64,000 nucleotides of DNA from Chitinophaga pinensis (GTDB taxonomy: Bacteria; Bacteroidota; Bacteroidia; Chitinophagales; Chitinophagaceae), in assembly GCA_945876095.1 (NCBI GenBank), contig CAMCMP010000002.1, positions 1-64,000 of the forward strand, in the 5' to 3' direction. The notes beneath the pieces are model-generated. The model was not told the origin of the DNA. It searched no databases and worked only from the letters and a program-made list of their open reading frames with translations. A program made the position numbers and the translations under genes. Of this stretch, positions 1 to 9,621 are shown piece after piece. Every line of letters begins with the position of its first letter. Position 1 is the first letter of the stretch.

Positions 1-81
1 TTGCTAAAACCAATATTTTTAGTAGCTTGTACCCTGAAGTTTACTACTTCATACTTATTAACTAACCATAAATTCTACAAA

Positions 82-282
82 ATGTCAAAAATGTTAACAG
101 CTTATTGCATGAAAACAAAGGAAAAAAACGTTCCAATGCAGGATGCAGTAATAACCAAAACAGCCCGTGGCGGATACATGGCACAGGGTAATGATGGAAA
201 AGGGAATAAAATGACCACCATGCTTGCTGAAGCAACTGCTTTAGAGGCAGTTAAAAATGGCGTAGCTAAAAAAGGCTGGTAA
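82..282 (+). CDS. Small DUF5679-like protein
   Basis: This 66-residue protein is read from the ATG at 82. The frame is open upstream to the window edge, but the region before the ATG does not look like protein, so I chose this start. The body has the spacing of the DUF5679 family: an AYC-K-K start, a central GG-YMAQG segment and a KM-TM end. That family often carries cysteine pairs that look zinc-binding. Here only the first cysteine remains and the later positions are Thr or Lys, so metal binding is doubtful. The function is unknown. A strong terminator follows at 305, so the gene ends its transcript. The family link is from pattern memory only. Confidence 0.6.
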   Translation: MSKMLTAYCMKTKEKNVPMQDAVITKTARGGYMAQGNDGKGNKMTTMLAEATALEAVKNGVAKKGW

Positions 283-304
283 TTTTAATCACTCAATTTA
301 TTCG

Positions 305-336
305 AGCCATTCGCTAATAGCGGATGGCTTTTTTTA
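305..336 (+). terminator. Rho-independent terminator
   Basis: The arms AGCCAT-t-CGCT and AGCG-g-ATGGCT pair around a three-base loop and run into a stretch of seven T. It sits 22 bases past the stop of the small DUF5679-like gene and closes that plus-strand unit. Confidence 0.85.
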
Positions 337-389
337 TATTCAATTGGTTACATTGTCTATTGTAAATTCGAAACCAGAGGGAGTATTTA

Positions 390-1043
390 TTACAATTTGA
401 TAATACCAAGATACTTGGAATATTTTACTAGTAAATAAGTAAAAACAATCCCTCCAATCACATCAATAGAATAATGCACATGCTGAACAAGTACTAGTGA
501 ACCTACGAGAAGAGAGGTAAATAGAGCAAATAACTTATCTCTTTTTTTTTGCAGGCATAGGTAAAACATAAACAGGTTAGCAGTATGGCCTGAAAAAAAA
601 AGATCCTTTGTAATAAATACACTACTACCTCCATAAGTAAGACTGGTTAAAGGATCTTTTAATACGATTAGACCGGTGGGAGGATCTAGCGGTATTATCG
701 AAATAGTGATTATTCTGGATAGGGTGATTAGAATTAAAAAATATAGGGTCATCAAAAAAATTGCAGGTTGCTGTATACATCGGGTAAGTACTAGTAAAGA
801 AGTAGACCATACCAATATAAAAATGAGTATAGAAAAATCCATTGAAGGGATACGTAACAATAGCCAGTCGTTCAATACAATTCCTTGTCTAGCTTCAATT
901 TTAGAAAAAAAGTAAGGTAGTATAAGGAGTATAGAGGCAAATAAGAGTACGCCAATAATCACTTTTTTTCTAAATAAGCTACTAGCCCATGCTTCGCTCC
1001 AGCTGCTATTACTATAATATGGATAAGAAATAGATTTTTCCAT
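390..1043 (-). CDS. PAP2 / sphingomyelin-synthase-like membrane protein
   Basis: This is a 217-residue integral membrane protein with about six hydrophobic helices. Residues 151-154 are SGHT and residues 188-194 read HVHYSID. Together they supply the His, His and Asp of the PAP2_C type (sphingomyelin synthase-like) phosphotransferase site. Family members move or remove phospho-headgroups on lipids at the membrane. The substrate here cannot be read from sequence; sphingolipids are common in Bacteroidota, which makes a sphingolipid or phospholipid role reasonable but unproven. It lies downstream of mfd on the same strand, with a hairpin between them, so it is probably transcribed separately. 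Confidence 0.75.
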   Translation of the reverse strand: MEKSISYPYYSNSSWSEAWASSLFRKKVIIGVLLFASILLILPYFFSKIEARQGIVLNDWLLLRIPSMDFSILIFILVWSTSLLVLTRCIQQPAIFLMTLYFLILITLSRIITISIIPLDPPTGLIVLKDPLTSLTYGGSSVFITKDLFFSGHTANLFMFYLCLQKKRDKLFALFTSLLVGSLVLVQHVHYSIDVIGGIVFTYLLVKYSKYLGIIKL

Positions 1044-1054
1044 TTTGTAAAATT

Positions 1055-1086
1055 AAAGGCTCTTTTTAAAAAAAGCCTTTTTTTTA
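1055..1086. terminator. Hairpin between mfd and the PAP2-like gene
   Basis: AAAGGCT and AGCCTTT form a stem around a mostly T/A loop. On the plus strand it is followed by an unbroken T run; on the minus strand the tail is TTTAATTTT. Its position just past the mfd stop suggests it ends mfd transcription, although the better T-tract faces the other way. Confidence 0.6.
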
Positions 1087-1103
1087 GTTAAAATTTCAGA
1101 TGA

Positions 1104-4100
1104 TTAGACTTTCTTATCTATGAAGCTTTTCATTCGATGTAAAAATTTGAAAAGAGAAGTCATATCTGTAACTTCCTCCACTACAAGGATACCATTTTTC
1201 CCTACCTGTTTTAATTTAGCCTTGTTAGTTTCTTTTTGCAAAAATTGCAAAATACCATTGAAGATTTCACTTTGAAAATAGGGGGAATCAGGGTTGCTTA
1301 CGAAGAAACATTTAAGTATATCGTTTTTAAGTATCATTTTTTCAAACCCTAATTCTACCGCAATTTTTCGACAACGTACTGTGATAAAAAGATCTTCTAC
1401 AGATGCGGGTATTGGGCCAAATCGATCGGCCATTTCATCGTGAAATTCACTTAGGTTATTTTCAGATTCACAATTATCTAGGCGGCTGTATAAACTTAAT
1501 CTTTCGGTGATGCTTTCAACGTAAGTGTCGGGAATTAATATTTCTAAATCCGTATCAATACTACAGTCTTTTACGAAATCATCTTGTTGCTGAATCTCTT
1601 CTTTAAAAAGTTCTTTAAATTCTGACCGTTTCAATTCTTTGATCGCTTCATCCAAAATTTTCTGATACATTTCAAAACCAATTTCTGCAATAAAACCACT
1701 TTGTTCACCACCCAGCATATTGCCGGCCCCACGAATATCTAAGTCTCTCATCGCTATCTGAAACCCACTACCTAGATCACTATATTGCTCTAATGTGCTC
1801 AATCTTTTTCTGCTATCAGTGGGCAAAGTACTCATAGGAGGAGCAAGCAAATAACAAAATGCTTTTTTATTACTTCTACCAACTCTTCCACGTAATTGAT
1901 GCAAATCACTTAATCCAAATTGATGAGCATTATTTACAATAATGGTATTTACATTAGGAATGTCTACCCCACTTTCAACAATGTTGGTACAAACTAGCAC
2001 ATCGTATTTTTTATCCATAAAGTCCAAGATAGTATCTTCTAGTTGATCTCCATCCATTTGGCCATGCGCAAAGGCAATACTAATATCTGGACAAAGTCCT
2101 TGAATCAAGCCCTTCATTTCTGCTAGGCCATTAACTCGGTTGTGAATAAAAAAAACTTGTCCACCTCTTTCTGTTTCATAATAAATAATATCTCTTATGG
2201 CATCTTGGTTAAATACCATTACCTCCGTTTGTATCGGTTGTCTATTGGGTGGAGGTGTGTTGATAATACTTAAATCACGCGCACCCATTAAACTGAATTG
2301 CAGTGTTCTTGGTATAGGCGTTGCAGTGAGTGTTAGCGAATCAACAGTTGTTCTTAACTGTTTTAATTTTTCTTTTGCAGTAACACCAAATTTCTGCTCC
2401 TCATCAATTACCATTAAGCCTAAGTCTTTAAATTGAACGTCCTTGCTTAATAGTGCATGGGTACCAATGATAATATCAATTTTCCCTTCTGCAACTTTTT
2501 TAAGGGTTTCTTTTTTTTCTTTAGCTGATTTAAAACGATTGATAAAATCTACGGTAACTGGAAAATCTTTTAGCCGCTCACCGAAAGTTTTGAAATGTTG
2601 ATAGGCTAAAATAGTAGTAGGGACTAATACTGCAGCCTGTTTACCATCGCAGCAAGTTTTAAAAGCAGCTCTGATGGCTACTTCTGTTTTACCAAATCCA
2701 ACATCACCACATACCAAACGATCCATTGGAGCAGGTTTTTCCATATCTCTTTTTACATCATCCACCGCCTTGCCCTGGTCAGGGGTATCCTCGTATATAA
2801 AAGAAGCTTCTAGTTCAGTTTGCAAATAGTTATCAGGGCTGTGCATAAAACCAGCCTGACTCTTTCTTTGTGCATATAGTTTGATAAGATCAGTAGCAAT
2901 ATCTTTAACTTGTTTTTTTGTTTTCTCTTTTAATTTGTTCCAAACATCACTTCCTAGCTTATTCATTTTAGGTACACTGCCTTCCTTGCCACTGTATTTT
3001 CCAATTTTATGTAAGGATGAAATATTTACATACAATAGATCGCCATCTTTATATCGAATCCTAACTGATTCTTGCATTCTGCCATTCGCTTCAATTTTCT
3101 GGAGTCCACTGAATACTCCCACACCATGGTCTATATGAGTGACATAATCACCCGGTTGCAGTTCACGCAGCGTCTTTAAAGTGAGGGCTTTATTTTTACT
3201 AAAGGCCTGCTTAACTTTGTATTTATGATATCGTTGAAAAATCTCATGGTCGGTATAGCAAATCAATTTCAGATCTTCATCTATAAAACCTTCGTGAATA
3301 GAAGTGGGAATAGGGGTAACAGGAATTTCAGCATGTAAGTCGGTAAAAATTATATGTAGCCTTTCTAATTGTTTTGGATTGTCAGCGAAAAGAAAAATAT
3401 TATAATGGTTGTTTTCAAATTCCTTTAAATTTTTTATCAACAGATCGAATTGTCTGTTGAAAGCCGGCTGTGATTGAATTGAATATTTCAATACACAAGA
3501 TTGCTCCTTTGGATAGAGCGGAGTAAAATAACTTTTAGTTCCAAATTCTATTATGTGACGTTTTAAAATTTGTGTTTCAATAAATGTTGCATTGGTAAAG
3601 TCATTTTGAGTCACTTCCGCTTTTTCATTTATTTCATGATCGTCATCATTGGACAACTTTCGACTGTCAACATTCATGTCCATCACTGCCAAATATAGTT
3701 CGAGGTCTTCTTGCTGTTGTTCAATTTTTTCTTTAATAAATTGCCAGTCTGATGACCATACGACTGTGTTTTCAGGCAAAAATTCAAGTAGCGAAACTTT
3801 ATTATCAGCATCGCTGCCAAAGGTTTTTGGAAGAGATTCTACATTTGGAATAATATTCACCTGTAGTAGCTTGCGTTCGCTTAACTGTGATTCTGGATCG
3901 AATATCCGAATGCTGTCGACCTCATTACCAAACAATTCTATTCGATAAGGTTTTTCATTTCCAAAGGAATAAATATCGAGTATACCTCCCCGTATGGCAA
4001 ACTGTCCAGGTTCGTATACGAAATCGGTTCTTTCAAAGCCGTAATCTATAAATTTGGACAGTATGTTATTTATATCTAGTGATTCACTCTGCTTGATTGA

Positions 4101-4541
4101 AATGATATTTTGGATTAAAGTACTTGGTAAGACTACTTTTTCAAATAAGGCTTCTGGATAGGTGATAAATACCTTTTTGTTGCTGCCACCAGCTATTTTT
4201 GTTAATGCCTCTGTTCTTAGCATTACATGACTACTATTGAGTAGGCGATAATTTTTCTTGTTTTTAAAGGAAGAGGGGAAATAAAAAATATCTAAGGCCT
4301 GAGTAAGATTCTCGAATGTATTGTGAAAATAGGCCGCTTCTTCAGCATCTCTTAGAATAACTAGGTGATTGAGCTGGCTAGTGGAGGGATGGTTAAAAAT
4401 AGCTGAAAGAACGAACTCGGTAGCACTGCCCCGAAGTCCAGAAAGATGAATTTGCTGCATTTTAGACAAAGTAATCCTATCCGCAATTTGAAAACAGCGG
4501 GGGTCTTTAGCATATTCTTTCAACAACAATTCCAAATTCAT
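1104..4541 (-). CDS. mfd: Transcription-repair coupling factor Mfd
   Basis: Mfd is an ATP-driven translocase that pushes stalled RNA polymerase off DNA and recruits nucleotide excision repair. The protein is about 1145 residues, normal for the family. An N-terminal UvrB-like region is followed by the CarD-like RNA polymerase interaction domain (GDYVTHIDHGVG). The helicase core has Walker A GDVGFGKT near residue 612, DEEQ near 710, TATPIPRT, and RVGRS late in the core. The TRCF C-terminal domain follows. An upstream start at 4565 is possible, but a TATCTTTG promoter box lies at 4549-4556, inside that extension. I therefore prefer MNLELL at 4541. It is transcribed away from the FNR-like gene. 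Confidence 0.96.
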   Translation of the reverse strand: MNLELLLKEYAKDPRCFQIADRITLSKMQQIHLSGLRGSATEFVLSAIFNHPSTSQLNHLVILRDAEEAAYFHNTFENLTQALDIFYFPSSFKNKKNYRLLNSSHVMLRTEALTKIAGGSNKKVFITYPEALFEKVVLPSTLIQNIISIKQSESLDINNILSKFIDYGFERTDFVYEPGQFAIRGGILDIYSFGNEKPYRIELFGNEVDSIRIFDPESQLSERKLLQVNIIPNVESLPKTFGSDADNKVSLLEFLPENTVVWSSDWQFIKEKIEQQQEDLELYLAVMDMNVDSRKLSNDDDHEINEKAEVTQNDFTNATFIETQILKRHIIEFGTKSYFTPLYPKEQSCVLKYSIQSQPAFNRQFDLLIKNLKEFENNHYNIFLFADNPKQLERLHIIFTDLHAEIPVTPIPTSIHEGFIDEDLKLICYTDHEIFQRYHKYKVKQAFSKNKALTLKTLRELQPGDYVTHIDHGVGVFSGLQKIEANGRMQESVRIRYKDGDLLYVNISSLHKIGKYSGKEGSVPKMNKLGSDVWNKLKEKTKKQVKDIATDLIKLYAQRKSQAGFMHSPDNYLQTELEASFIYEDTPDQGKAVDDVKRDMEKPAPMDRLVCGDVGFGKTEVAIRAAFKTCCDGKQAAVLVPTTILAYQHFKTFGERLKDFPVTVDFINRFKSAKEKKETLKKVAEGKIDIIIGTHALLSKDVQFKDLGLMVIDEEQKFGVTAKEKLKQLRTTVDSLTLTATPIPRTLQFSLMGARDLSIINTPPPNRQPIQTEVMVFNQDAIRDIIYYETERGGQVFFIHNRVNGLAEMKGLIQGLCPDISIAFAHGQMDGDQLEDTILDFMDKKYDVLVCTNIVESGVDIPNVNTIIVNNAHQFGLSDLHQLRGRVGRSNKKAFCYLLAPPMSTLPTDSRKRLSTLEQYSDLGSGFQIAMRDLDIRGAGNMLGGEQSGFIAEIGFEMYQKILDEAIKELKRSEFKELFKEEIQQQDDFVKDCSIDTDLEILIPDTYVESITERLSLYSRLDNCESENNLSEFHDEMADRFGPIPASVEDLFITVRCRKIAVELGFEKMILKNDILKCFFVSNPDSPYFQSEIFNGILQFLQKETNKAKLKQVGKNGILVVEEVTDMTSLFKFLHRMKSFIDKKV

Positions 4542-4548
4542 CCTTTGG

Positions 4549-4556
4549 CAAAGATA
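4549..4556 (-). promoter_or_regulatory. -7 box of mfd (TATCTTTG)
   Basis: TATCTTTG on the minus strand matches the Bacteroidota -7 consensus TAnnTTTG and lies 7 nt before the chosen mfd ATG. The 5' leader would be only a base or so long, or absent. It argues against the longer reading frame starting at 4565. I see no clear -33 element. Confidence 0.6.
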
Positions 4557-4772
4557 AGAATACAAGGGTGATTATGAAAAGTAAGATTGCTTTCATTGGA
4601 TTGAATTGACCTATATTTTGGCCCAATGAGCCATTGGAGAGACTGTAAAATCTTTCCTACAATAAAAAGTATTAATCTTATTGGGTATATCCTCATTTTA
4701 AAACTGCAATTTTTTATAAATATTGATGGTACCAATTACATATTCAGTAAATTGTTGTTTCAAATTTTTAAT

Positions 4773-5492
4773 ATGGCAATACAACCTTGGCGAGTAGGAA
4801 AGGTTATCAAGATTGAAAATGAAACAACCGACACCAGAAGATTCTGGATTCAGGTACCTGAATTGGATTCTTTTGACTTTATACCTGGTCAGTTTGTTAC
4901 ACTCGATCTTCCGATACATGAAAAGCCTAACAAACGTTGGAGAAGTTATTCAATTGCCTCTTGCCCAGACGGCACCAATGTGTTTGAACTCGTAATTGTT
5001 TTGGATAATAAAGGTTTAGGAACGCCGTATCTTTTTAATGAAGTAGCTGTTGGATCTGAAATAACATTGCGTGGACCACAGGGTGTATTTACTTTAAAAG
5101 AGCCAATCGATGAAGACTTAGTTTTGATTTGCACCGGTACAGGCATTGCCCCATTTAGAAGTATGATTCAAAATATTAAAAACAAGCAGATTCCTCATAA
5201 AAATATCTATCTTGTTTTCGGGTGCCGTACAAAAAGCAGTCTATTGTATTTTGAAGAAATGAAAGCTCTTCAAAATGAACTAACCAATTTTCACTACATC
5301 CCTACATTATCTAGGGAGCAATGGGATGGCCATACGGGATATGTCCATTCAGCATATGAATTATTATGTGTTGATAAGCAACCTGCAAAATTTTTTCTAT
5401 GCGGTTGGAAGGGGATGATTGATGAGGCTAGAAAGAAAATCGTTGATATGGGGTATGATAAAAAGGCAATTCACTTTGAAATTTATGGGTAA
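4773..5492 (+). CDS. Ferredoxin-NADP reductase-like FAD oxidoreductase
   Basis: This is a 239-residue flavoprotein of the ferredoxin-NADP+ reductase fold. The FAD-binding RSYS motif is at residues 57-60 (RWRSYSIAS), and the nucleotide-binding GTGIAP is at 122-127. A LCGW segment and the C-terminal HFEIYG are typical of bacterial FNRs. There is no fused 2Fe-2S domain, so the partner must be a separate protein such as ferredoxin or flavodoxin. The frame is open from 4626, but the added residues look like untranslated DNA and the family fold begins at MAIQPW. It lies 158 bp upstream of nuoA on the same strand. This matters because the nuo cluster lacks its NADH-oxidising genes. Confidence 0.85.
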   Translation: MAIQPWRVGKVIKIENETTDTRRFWIQVPELDSFDFIPGQFVTLDLPIHEKPNKRWRSYSIASCPDGTNVFELVIVLDNKGLGTPYLFNEVAVGSEITLRGPQGVFTLKEPIDEDLVLICTGTGIAPFRSMIQNIKNKQIPHKNIYLVFGCRTKSSLLYFEEMKALQNELTNFHYIPTLSREQWDGHTGYVHSAYELLCVDKQPAKFFLCGWKGMIDEARKKIVDMGYDKKAIHFEIYG

Positions 5493-5650
5493 AGACTAAA
5501 TCCAGTCAGATAAGGAATAGTTTTTTGCTTCCTTCGACTTGGATCTTATTCAGGAATAAATATATCGGGTGTTCATTTTTTGAGTGAATTTGTATTGTTG
5601 TTTTTGCTAACTTGTGTATCTAATTAATCATTCAATTAATTTGATTTTTT

Positions 5651-6001
5651 ATGGGTGCTTCCTCTATGATTATCTTGATTATTGCTGCATTAACATTTTC
5701 TTCTATTGCTATATTAGTCTCCAAATTTGTAACTAAAGCGACTTCTAATCCTCAAAAAGGCCAGCCCTACGAATGTGGGATACCTACTAATGGTAAAACC
5801 TGGACACAGCTTAATGTAGGATATTATTTATTCGCTTTGATATTTTTAATTTTTGATGTAGAGCTTGTTTTTTTATTTCCTTGGGCCGTAGTGGTAAAAA
5901 AAGTAGGTTGGATGGCTTTAGTTGAAATCGTAATTTTCTTTTTCATTCTATTCATGGGGTTTTTATACGCTCACAAAAAAGGAGCATTGAAGTGGGTATA
6001 G
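5651..6001 (+). CDS. nuoA: NADH-quinone oxidoreductase subunit A
   Basis: NuoA is a small membrane subunit of complex I at the junction of the quinone arm and the proton-pumping arm. The 116 residues hold three transmembrane helices. The conserved loop PYECGIP carries the family cysteine, and FLIFDVELVFLFPW carries acidic residues of the second helix. It is the first gene of the nuo cluster, with 102 bp to nuoB. No exact TAnnTTTG box is visible just upstream. Length and motifs are normal. Confidence 0.95.
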   Translation: MGASSMIILIIAALTFSSIAILVSKFVTKATSNPQKGQPYECGIPTNGKTWTQLNVGYYLFALIFLIFDVELVFLFPWAVVVKKVGWMALVEIVIFFFILFMGFLYAHKKGALKWV

Positions 6002-6103
6002 GTCTACTTTTTATTAGGACTTATACGATCGAGGTTTGGATATTTAGATAATTTTTTTCAAATATTTTTTTAAAAGGAAGAATAATCATCGATAATAAAA
6101 ACA

Positions 6104-6700
6104 ATGGAAATTACTTCTAATCATTCTACTGACAAAGCAGTTTCTGCTGCCGGTGAAAATTCTTTTCCTGGTCAAATTCATGATACACCAGGTGGGGGAG
6201 TTGTGTTGAGTAAGCTAGATGATATAATCAATTGGGCAAGATCTAACTCTTTGTGGCCGCTTACATTTGCTACTAGCTGCTGTGGAATTGAAATGATGTC
6301 TGTTGCTGCTGCTAAATATGATTTTTCCCGATTTGGATTTGAGGTAGCAAGGGCCTCGCCCCGACAGGCGGATGTAATTATAATTGCAGGTACCATTGTA
6401 AATAAAATGGCTCCAGTTTTAAAAAGGTTATATGATCAAATGGCAGACCCTAAGTATGTAATTGCAATGGGAGCCTGCGCTATTAGTGGCGGTCCATTCT
6501 TTTACAATACCTATTCGGTAGTAAAAGGGGCAGATCATGTGATACCTGTAGATGTGTATGTTGCTGGTTGTCCGCCCCGACCTGAAGCACTTTTGCATGC
6601 GTTGATTAGTTTGCAAGAGAAAATAAAAAGTGGACAGACTAGAGAACAGATTCAAGTGCCTAAGCCTTTAGCTGGTGGAGATATATTGCACCAGCTTTAA
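6104..6700 (+). CDS. nuoB: NADH-quinone oxidoreductase subunit B
   Basis: NuoB carries cluster N2, the last iron-sulfur centre, which hands electrons to quinone. The 198-residue protein has the full 4Fe-4S ligand set: Cys59-Cys60 in TSCCGIEMM, Cys125 in GACAISGG and Cys156 in AGCPPRPE. The first 30 or so residues are a poorly conserved extension. nuoC follows after 13 bp, so the two are probably co-translated. With all four ligands present the electron path to quinone looks intact. Confidence 0.97.
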   Translation: MEITSNHSTDKAVSAAGENSFPGQIHDTPGGGVVLSKLDDIINWARSNSLWPLTFATSCCGIEMMSVAAAKYDFSRFGFEVARASPRQADVIIIAGTIVNKMAPVLKRLYDQMADPKYVIAMGACAISGGPFFYNTYSVVKGADHVIPVDVYVAGCPPRPEALLHALISLQEKIKSGQTREQIQVPKPLAGGDILHQL

Positions 6701-6713
6701 TCGATTTTATTTT

Positions 6714-7172
6714 ATGACCATTGAAGCATTAAAGGAAAAAATTACAGCGCTATTCCCAGCAGTTACTTTCGAAGAAGGAAGCCAGTGGCCTACCGTTTTG
6801 GTTGAGCCCACTGATTGGCATAGGATGGCAGAAGTACTTCGTCAAAATGAGTCCTTTTGTTTTGATTACCTTTTTTGTCTTACCTGTATTGATTGGAAGA
6901 CACATCTTACGATGGTGTATCATTTAGATTCTACTATTTATCGACATAATTTAGTAGTGAAAGTAAAGTTAGAAAAAGTGAATCCTGCTATTGAAACAGT
7001 AAGTGATATCTGGCAGACTGCCAATTTTCATGAAAGGGAAGTATATGAAATGTTTGGTGTAAATTTTTTAAATCATCCTGATTTGCGATTACTTATTTTG
7101 CCAGATGGTTGGGAAGGGAAGAACCCGTTGCTAAAAGATTTTGAAGATCCGATTAACATGATCAAATTGTAG
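6714..7172 (+). CDS. nuoC: NADH-quinone oxidoreductase subunit C
   Basis: NuoC (30 kDa subunit) is a structural part of the quinone arm and packs against NuoD. The frame opens at 6675 inside nuoB, but MTIEALKEK at 6714 is the sensible start, giving 152 residues. The family signature region HEREVYEMFGV is present, followed by HPDLRLLILPDGWEG. NuoC and NuoD are separate genes here, unlike the fused nuoCD of some Bacteroidota. The spacing to nuoD is 103 bp. Confidence 0.95.
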   Translation: MTIEALKEKITALFPAVTFEEGSQWPTVLVEPTDWHRMAEVLRQNESFCFDYLFCLTCIDWKTHLTMVYHLDSTIYRHNLVVKVKLEKVNPAIETVSDIWQTANFHEREVYEMFGVNFLNHPDLRLLILPDGWEGKNPLLKDFEDPINMIKL

Positions 7173-7275
7173 TTTTTTAAAAAATCGAAACAAAGAAATT
7201 AGGTTGATCAAAATATTATAGATCTAAAAACAATATTTTATAACAAAACGTTCTCGTTGTTATTGAGTAAAAAAT

Positions 7276-8391
7276 ATGGTGGAAGAAATTGGTAGTACAG
7301 CCGACGGTAATATAATACTTAATGTAGGGCCTCAGCATCCTGCCACACATGGTGTATTGCATTTGGTTATAACAATTAATGGTGAAACTATTCAAAAAGT
7401 AGAACCACATCTTGGTTATATCCATCGCTCTATTGAAAAAATGTGCGAGAGCTTAACTTACCGTCAGTTTATTTATGTAACGAGTAGAATGGATTACTTG
7501 TCTTCACATATTAATAACCATGCTTGTGCTCTTTGTGTAGAAAAGGGTTTGCAAATTGAAGTTCCTCTAAGGGCTCAGGTAATTAGAGTTTTGATGGACG
7601 AGTTAACAAGAATTGCATCGCATGAACTATGGTGGGGAGCTATGGCAATGGATTTGGGGGCTTTCACACCTTTTTTTCATGCCTTTAGGGAAAGAGAAGC
7701 AATCAATGATATAATGGAGGAAACTTGTGGGGCAAGGCTTACAATGAACTATATGGTACCTGGTGGGGTGATGCAGGATATTCATCCCAATTTTCAAAAG
7801 AGGGTAAAGGAATTTATTGCCTTGTTTAAGTCTAAGGTGAGCGAATACAATGAACTTGTTACTGGTAATATTATTTTTCAAAATAGAATGAAGGGAGTTG
7901 GAAATTTGTCAGCTGCTGATGCTATTTCATTTGGCTGTACTGGCCCAACAGCAAGGGGGAGCGGTGTATCATGTGATATCAGAAAATTGTATCCCTACGA
8001 GATATATGATACGATAAATTTTGAGGAAATATTAGAAACTGAAGGTGATTCATTTGCTAGATATATGGTAAGAGTTCGAGAGATGAGTCAATCAATAAGT
8101 ATCATTGAACAACTGATTGATAATATTCCTGAAGGTGATTTTCAAGCAAAAACAAAAGCAGTATTAAAATTACCCAAAGGAGAGTTTTATCAGCGTGTTG
8201 AAACAGCGAGAGGAGATTTTGGTGTTTACATTGTAAGTGAAGGCGGAACCACTCCGTATAGAATAAAATTTCGTTCGCCTGGATTTTCAAATCTGTCTGC
8301 ACTTGATCATATGGCTAGAGGTAGTAAGTTAGGTGATCTAGTGGCAATGATGGGAACATTGGATTTGGTGATTCCAGATATTGACCGATAA
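7276..8391 (+). CDS. nuoD: NADH-quinone oxidoreductase subunit D
   Basis: NuoD (49 kDa subunit) forms the quinone-binding pocket with NuoB. Its 371 residues start close to the conserved core (NVGPQHPATHGVLH), so it is a little shorter than the roughly 400 residues seen in many bacteria. EPHLGYIHRSIEKM and SRMDYLSSHINNHA follow, with the family His and Asp in place. The C-terminus (MGTLDLVIPDIDR) is complete. The next gene, after 95 bp, is nuoH. The usual nuoE, nuoF and nuoG are not there. Confidence 0.97.
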   Translation: MVEEIGSTADGNIILNVGPQHPATHGVLHLVITINGETIQKVEPHLGYIHRSIEKMCESLTYRQFIYVTSRMDYLSSHINNHACALCVEKGLQIEVPLRAQVIRVLMDELTRIASHELWWGAMAMDLGAFTPFFHAFREREAINDIMEETCGARLTMNYMVPGGVMQDIHPNFQKRVKEFIALFKSKVSEYNELVTGNIIFQNRMKGVGNLSAADAISFGCTGPTARGSGVSCDIRKLYPYEIYDTINFEEILETEGDSFARYMVRVREMSQSISIIEQLIDNIPEGDFQAKTKAVLKLPKGEFYQRVETARGDFGVYIVSEGGTTPYRIKFRSPGFSNLSALDHMARGSKLGDLVAMMGTLDLVIPDIDR

Positions 8392-8486
8392 AATGATATC
8401 GATTTTCATTAAAGCTGATAGCTGTTGTAAATGGAACTTTTAAGAATTTATAATAATTGTAAAAAAGAAAATGAGTACACTATAAA

Positions 8487-9563
8487 ATGTGGAGCTTCTC
8501 TAAAATATCAAAACTAATAGATAGTTGGTTAAGTGTAAACTTTTCATCTACCTGGACAATGGTCATCGAAATGGTGATCGCTGGCATTGCTGTGATTACG
8601 CTATTTGCCTTACTAGGATTGGTATTGGTACTTATGGAAAGAAGGGTGGCGGCTTGGATACAAATTCGATTAGGACCCAATCGTGTAGGTCCGGGTGGAA
8701 TGTTGCAATCGCTGGCCGATACACTCAAATTATTAGTAAAAGAAGGAATGACTCCTGATGGAGCGGATAAATTTTTATTTAATCTCGCACCTTTTATTGC
8801 AATGATAGTAGCCATGCTATTAATGGCACCCATTGCATTTGCCAGTGATTTTCAATTGTGGGATCTTAATATTGGCGTATTGTATGTAACTGCTATCTCA
8901 TCGTTGATGGTGATCAGTATTTTAATGGCGGGTTGGGCAAGCAATAATAAATATTCTTTGATGGGAGCAATGCGAAGTGGCGCCCAAATAGTTAGTTATG
9001 AATTGTCAGCCGGCTTATCTATTATGTCGATTGTGGTATTGTCGGGTAGTTTAAATCTGAATGAAATTATTCAATCGCAGGCAGACGGCTGGTGGTTATT
9101 CAAAGGGCATATCCCTGTTGTGATTGCTTTTATTATTTTTATTATTGCAGTAACTGCTGAAACCAATAGAGCTCCATTTGATTTAGCAGAAGCGGAATCA
9201 GAACTTACGGCAGGCTTTCATACAGAGTATTCAGGAATGAAGTTCGCACTGTTTTTTCTTGCAGAATATATCAATGTGTTTATTGTGTGTGCTATTGGTG
9301 CTACCTTATTTCTGGGAGGCTGGATGCCCTTTCATATCGGTCACTGGCAAGCTTTTAATCATGTGATGGATTTTATTCCTTCAAGTATTTGGTTCTTTGG
9401 CAAAACATTTTTTCTGATATTTTTGATTATGTGGTTTAGGTGGACTTTCCCTAGATTGCGTATTGATCAGTTGTTGGATCTAGAATGGAAATATTTATTA
9501 CCTATCAGTATGTTTAATATATTATTGATTACACTGATGGCTATTTTAGGATGGCATTTTTAG
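8487..9563 (+). CDS. nuoH: NADH-quinone oxidoreductase subunit H
   Basis: NuoH is the membrane subunit that links quinone reduction to the proton-pumping arm. It has 358 residues and about eight transmembrane helices. The acidic loop TAETNRAPFDLAEAESEL, which lines the quinone channel, is fully kept, as are RLGPNRVGPGG near the N-terminus and EYSGMKFALFFLAEY. It follows nuoD directly where E-F-G would normally intervene. I see no sign of a deletion scar in the 95 bp between them. Confidence 0.97.
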   Translation: MWSFSKISKLIDSWLSVNFSSTWTMVIEMVIAGIAVITLFALLGLVLVLMERRVAAWIQIRLGPNRVGPGGMLQSLADTLKLLVKEGMTPDGADKFLFNLAPFIAMIVAMLLMAPIAFASDFQLWDLNIGVLYVTAISSLMVISILMAGWASNNKYSLMGAMRSGAQIVSYELSAGLSIMSIVVLSGSLNLNEIIQSQADGWWLFKGHIPVVIAFIIFIIAVTAETNRAPFDLAEAESELTAGFHTEYSGMKFALFFLAEYINVFIVCAIGATLFLGGWMPFHIGHWQAFNHVMDFIPSSIWFFGKTFFLIFLIMWFRWTFPRLRIDQLLDLEWKYLLPISMFNILLITLMAILGWHF

Positions 9564-9621
9564 AAAAATTAAAAACACAAAAGCTTATTAAAGTCCTCGA
9601 ATAAAAATTGAAAAATAATTT

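Noticed and set aside
676..915. 79-codon plus-strand frame opposite the PAP2-like gene
   Set aside because: The PAP2_C motifs are on the minus strand; this frame has no support.
8480..8833. 117-codon open frame on the minus strand inside nuoH
   Set aside because: It is a shadow of nuoH: composition reflects the antisense of a membrane helix gene, and no family is recognisable.
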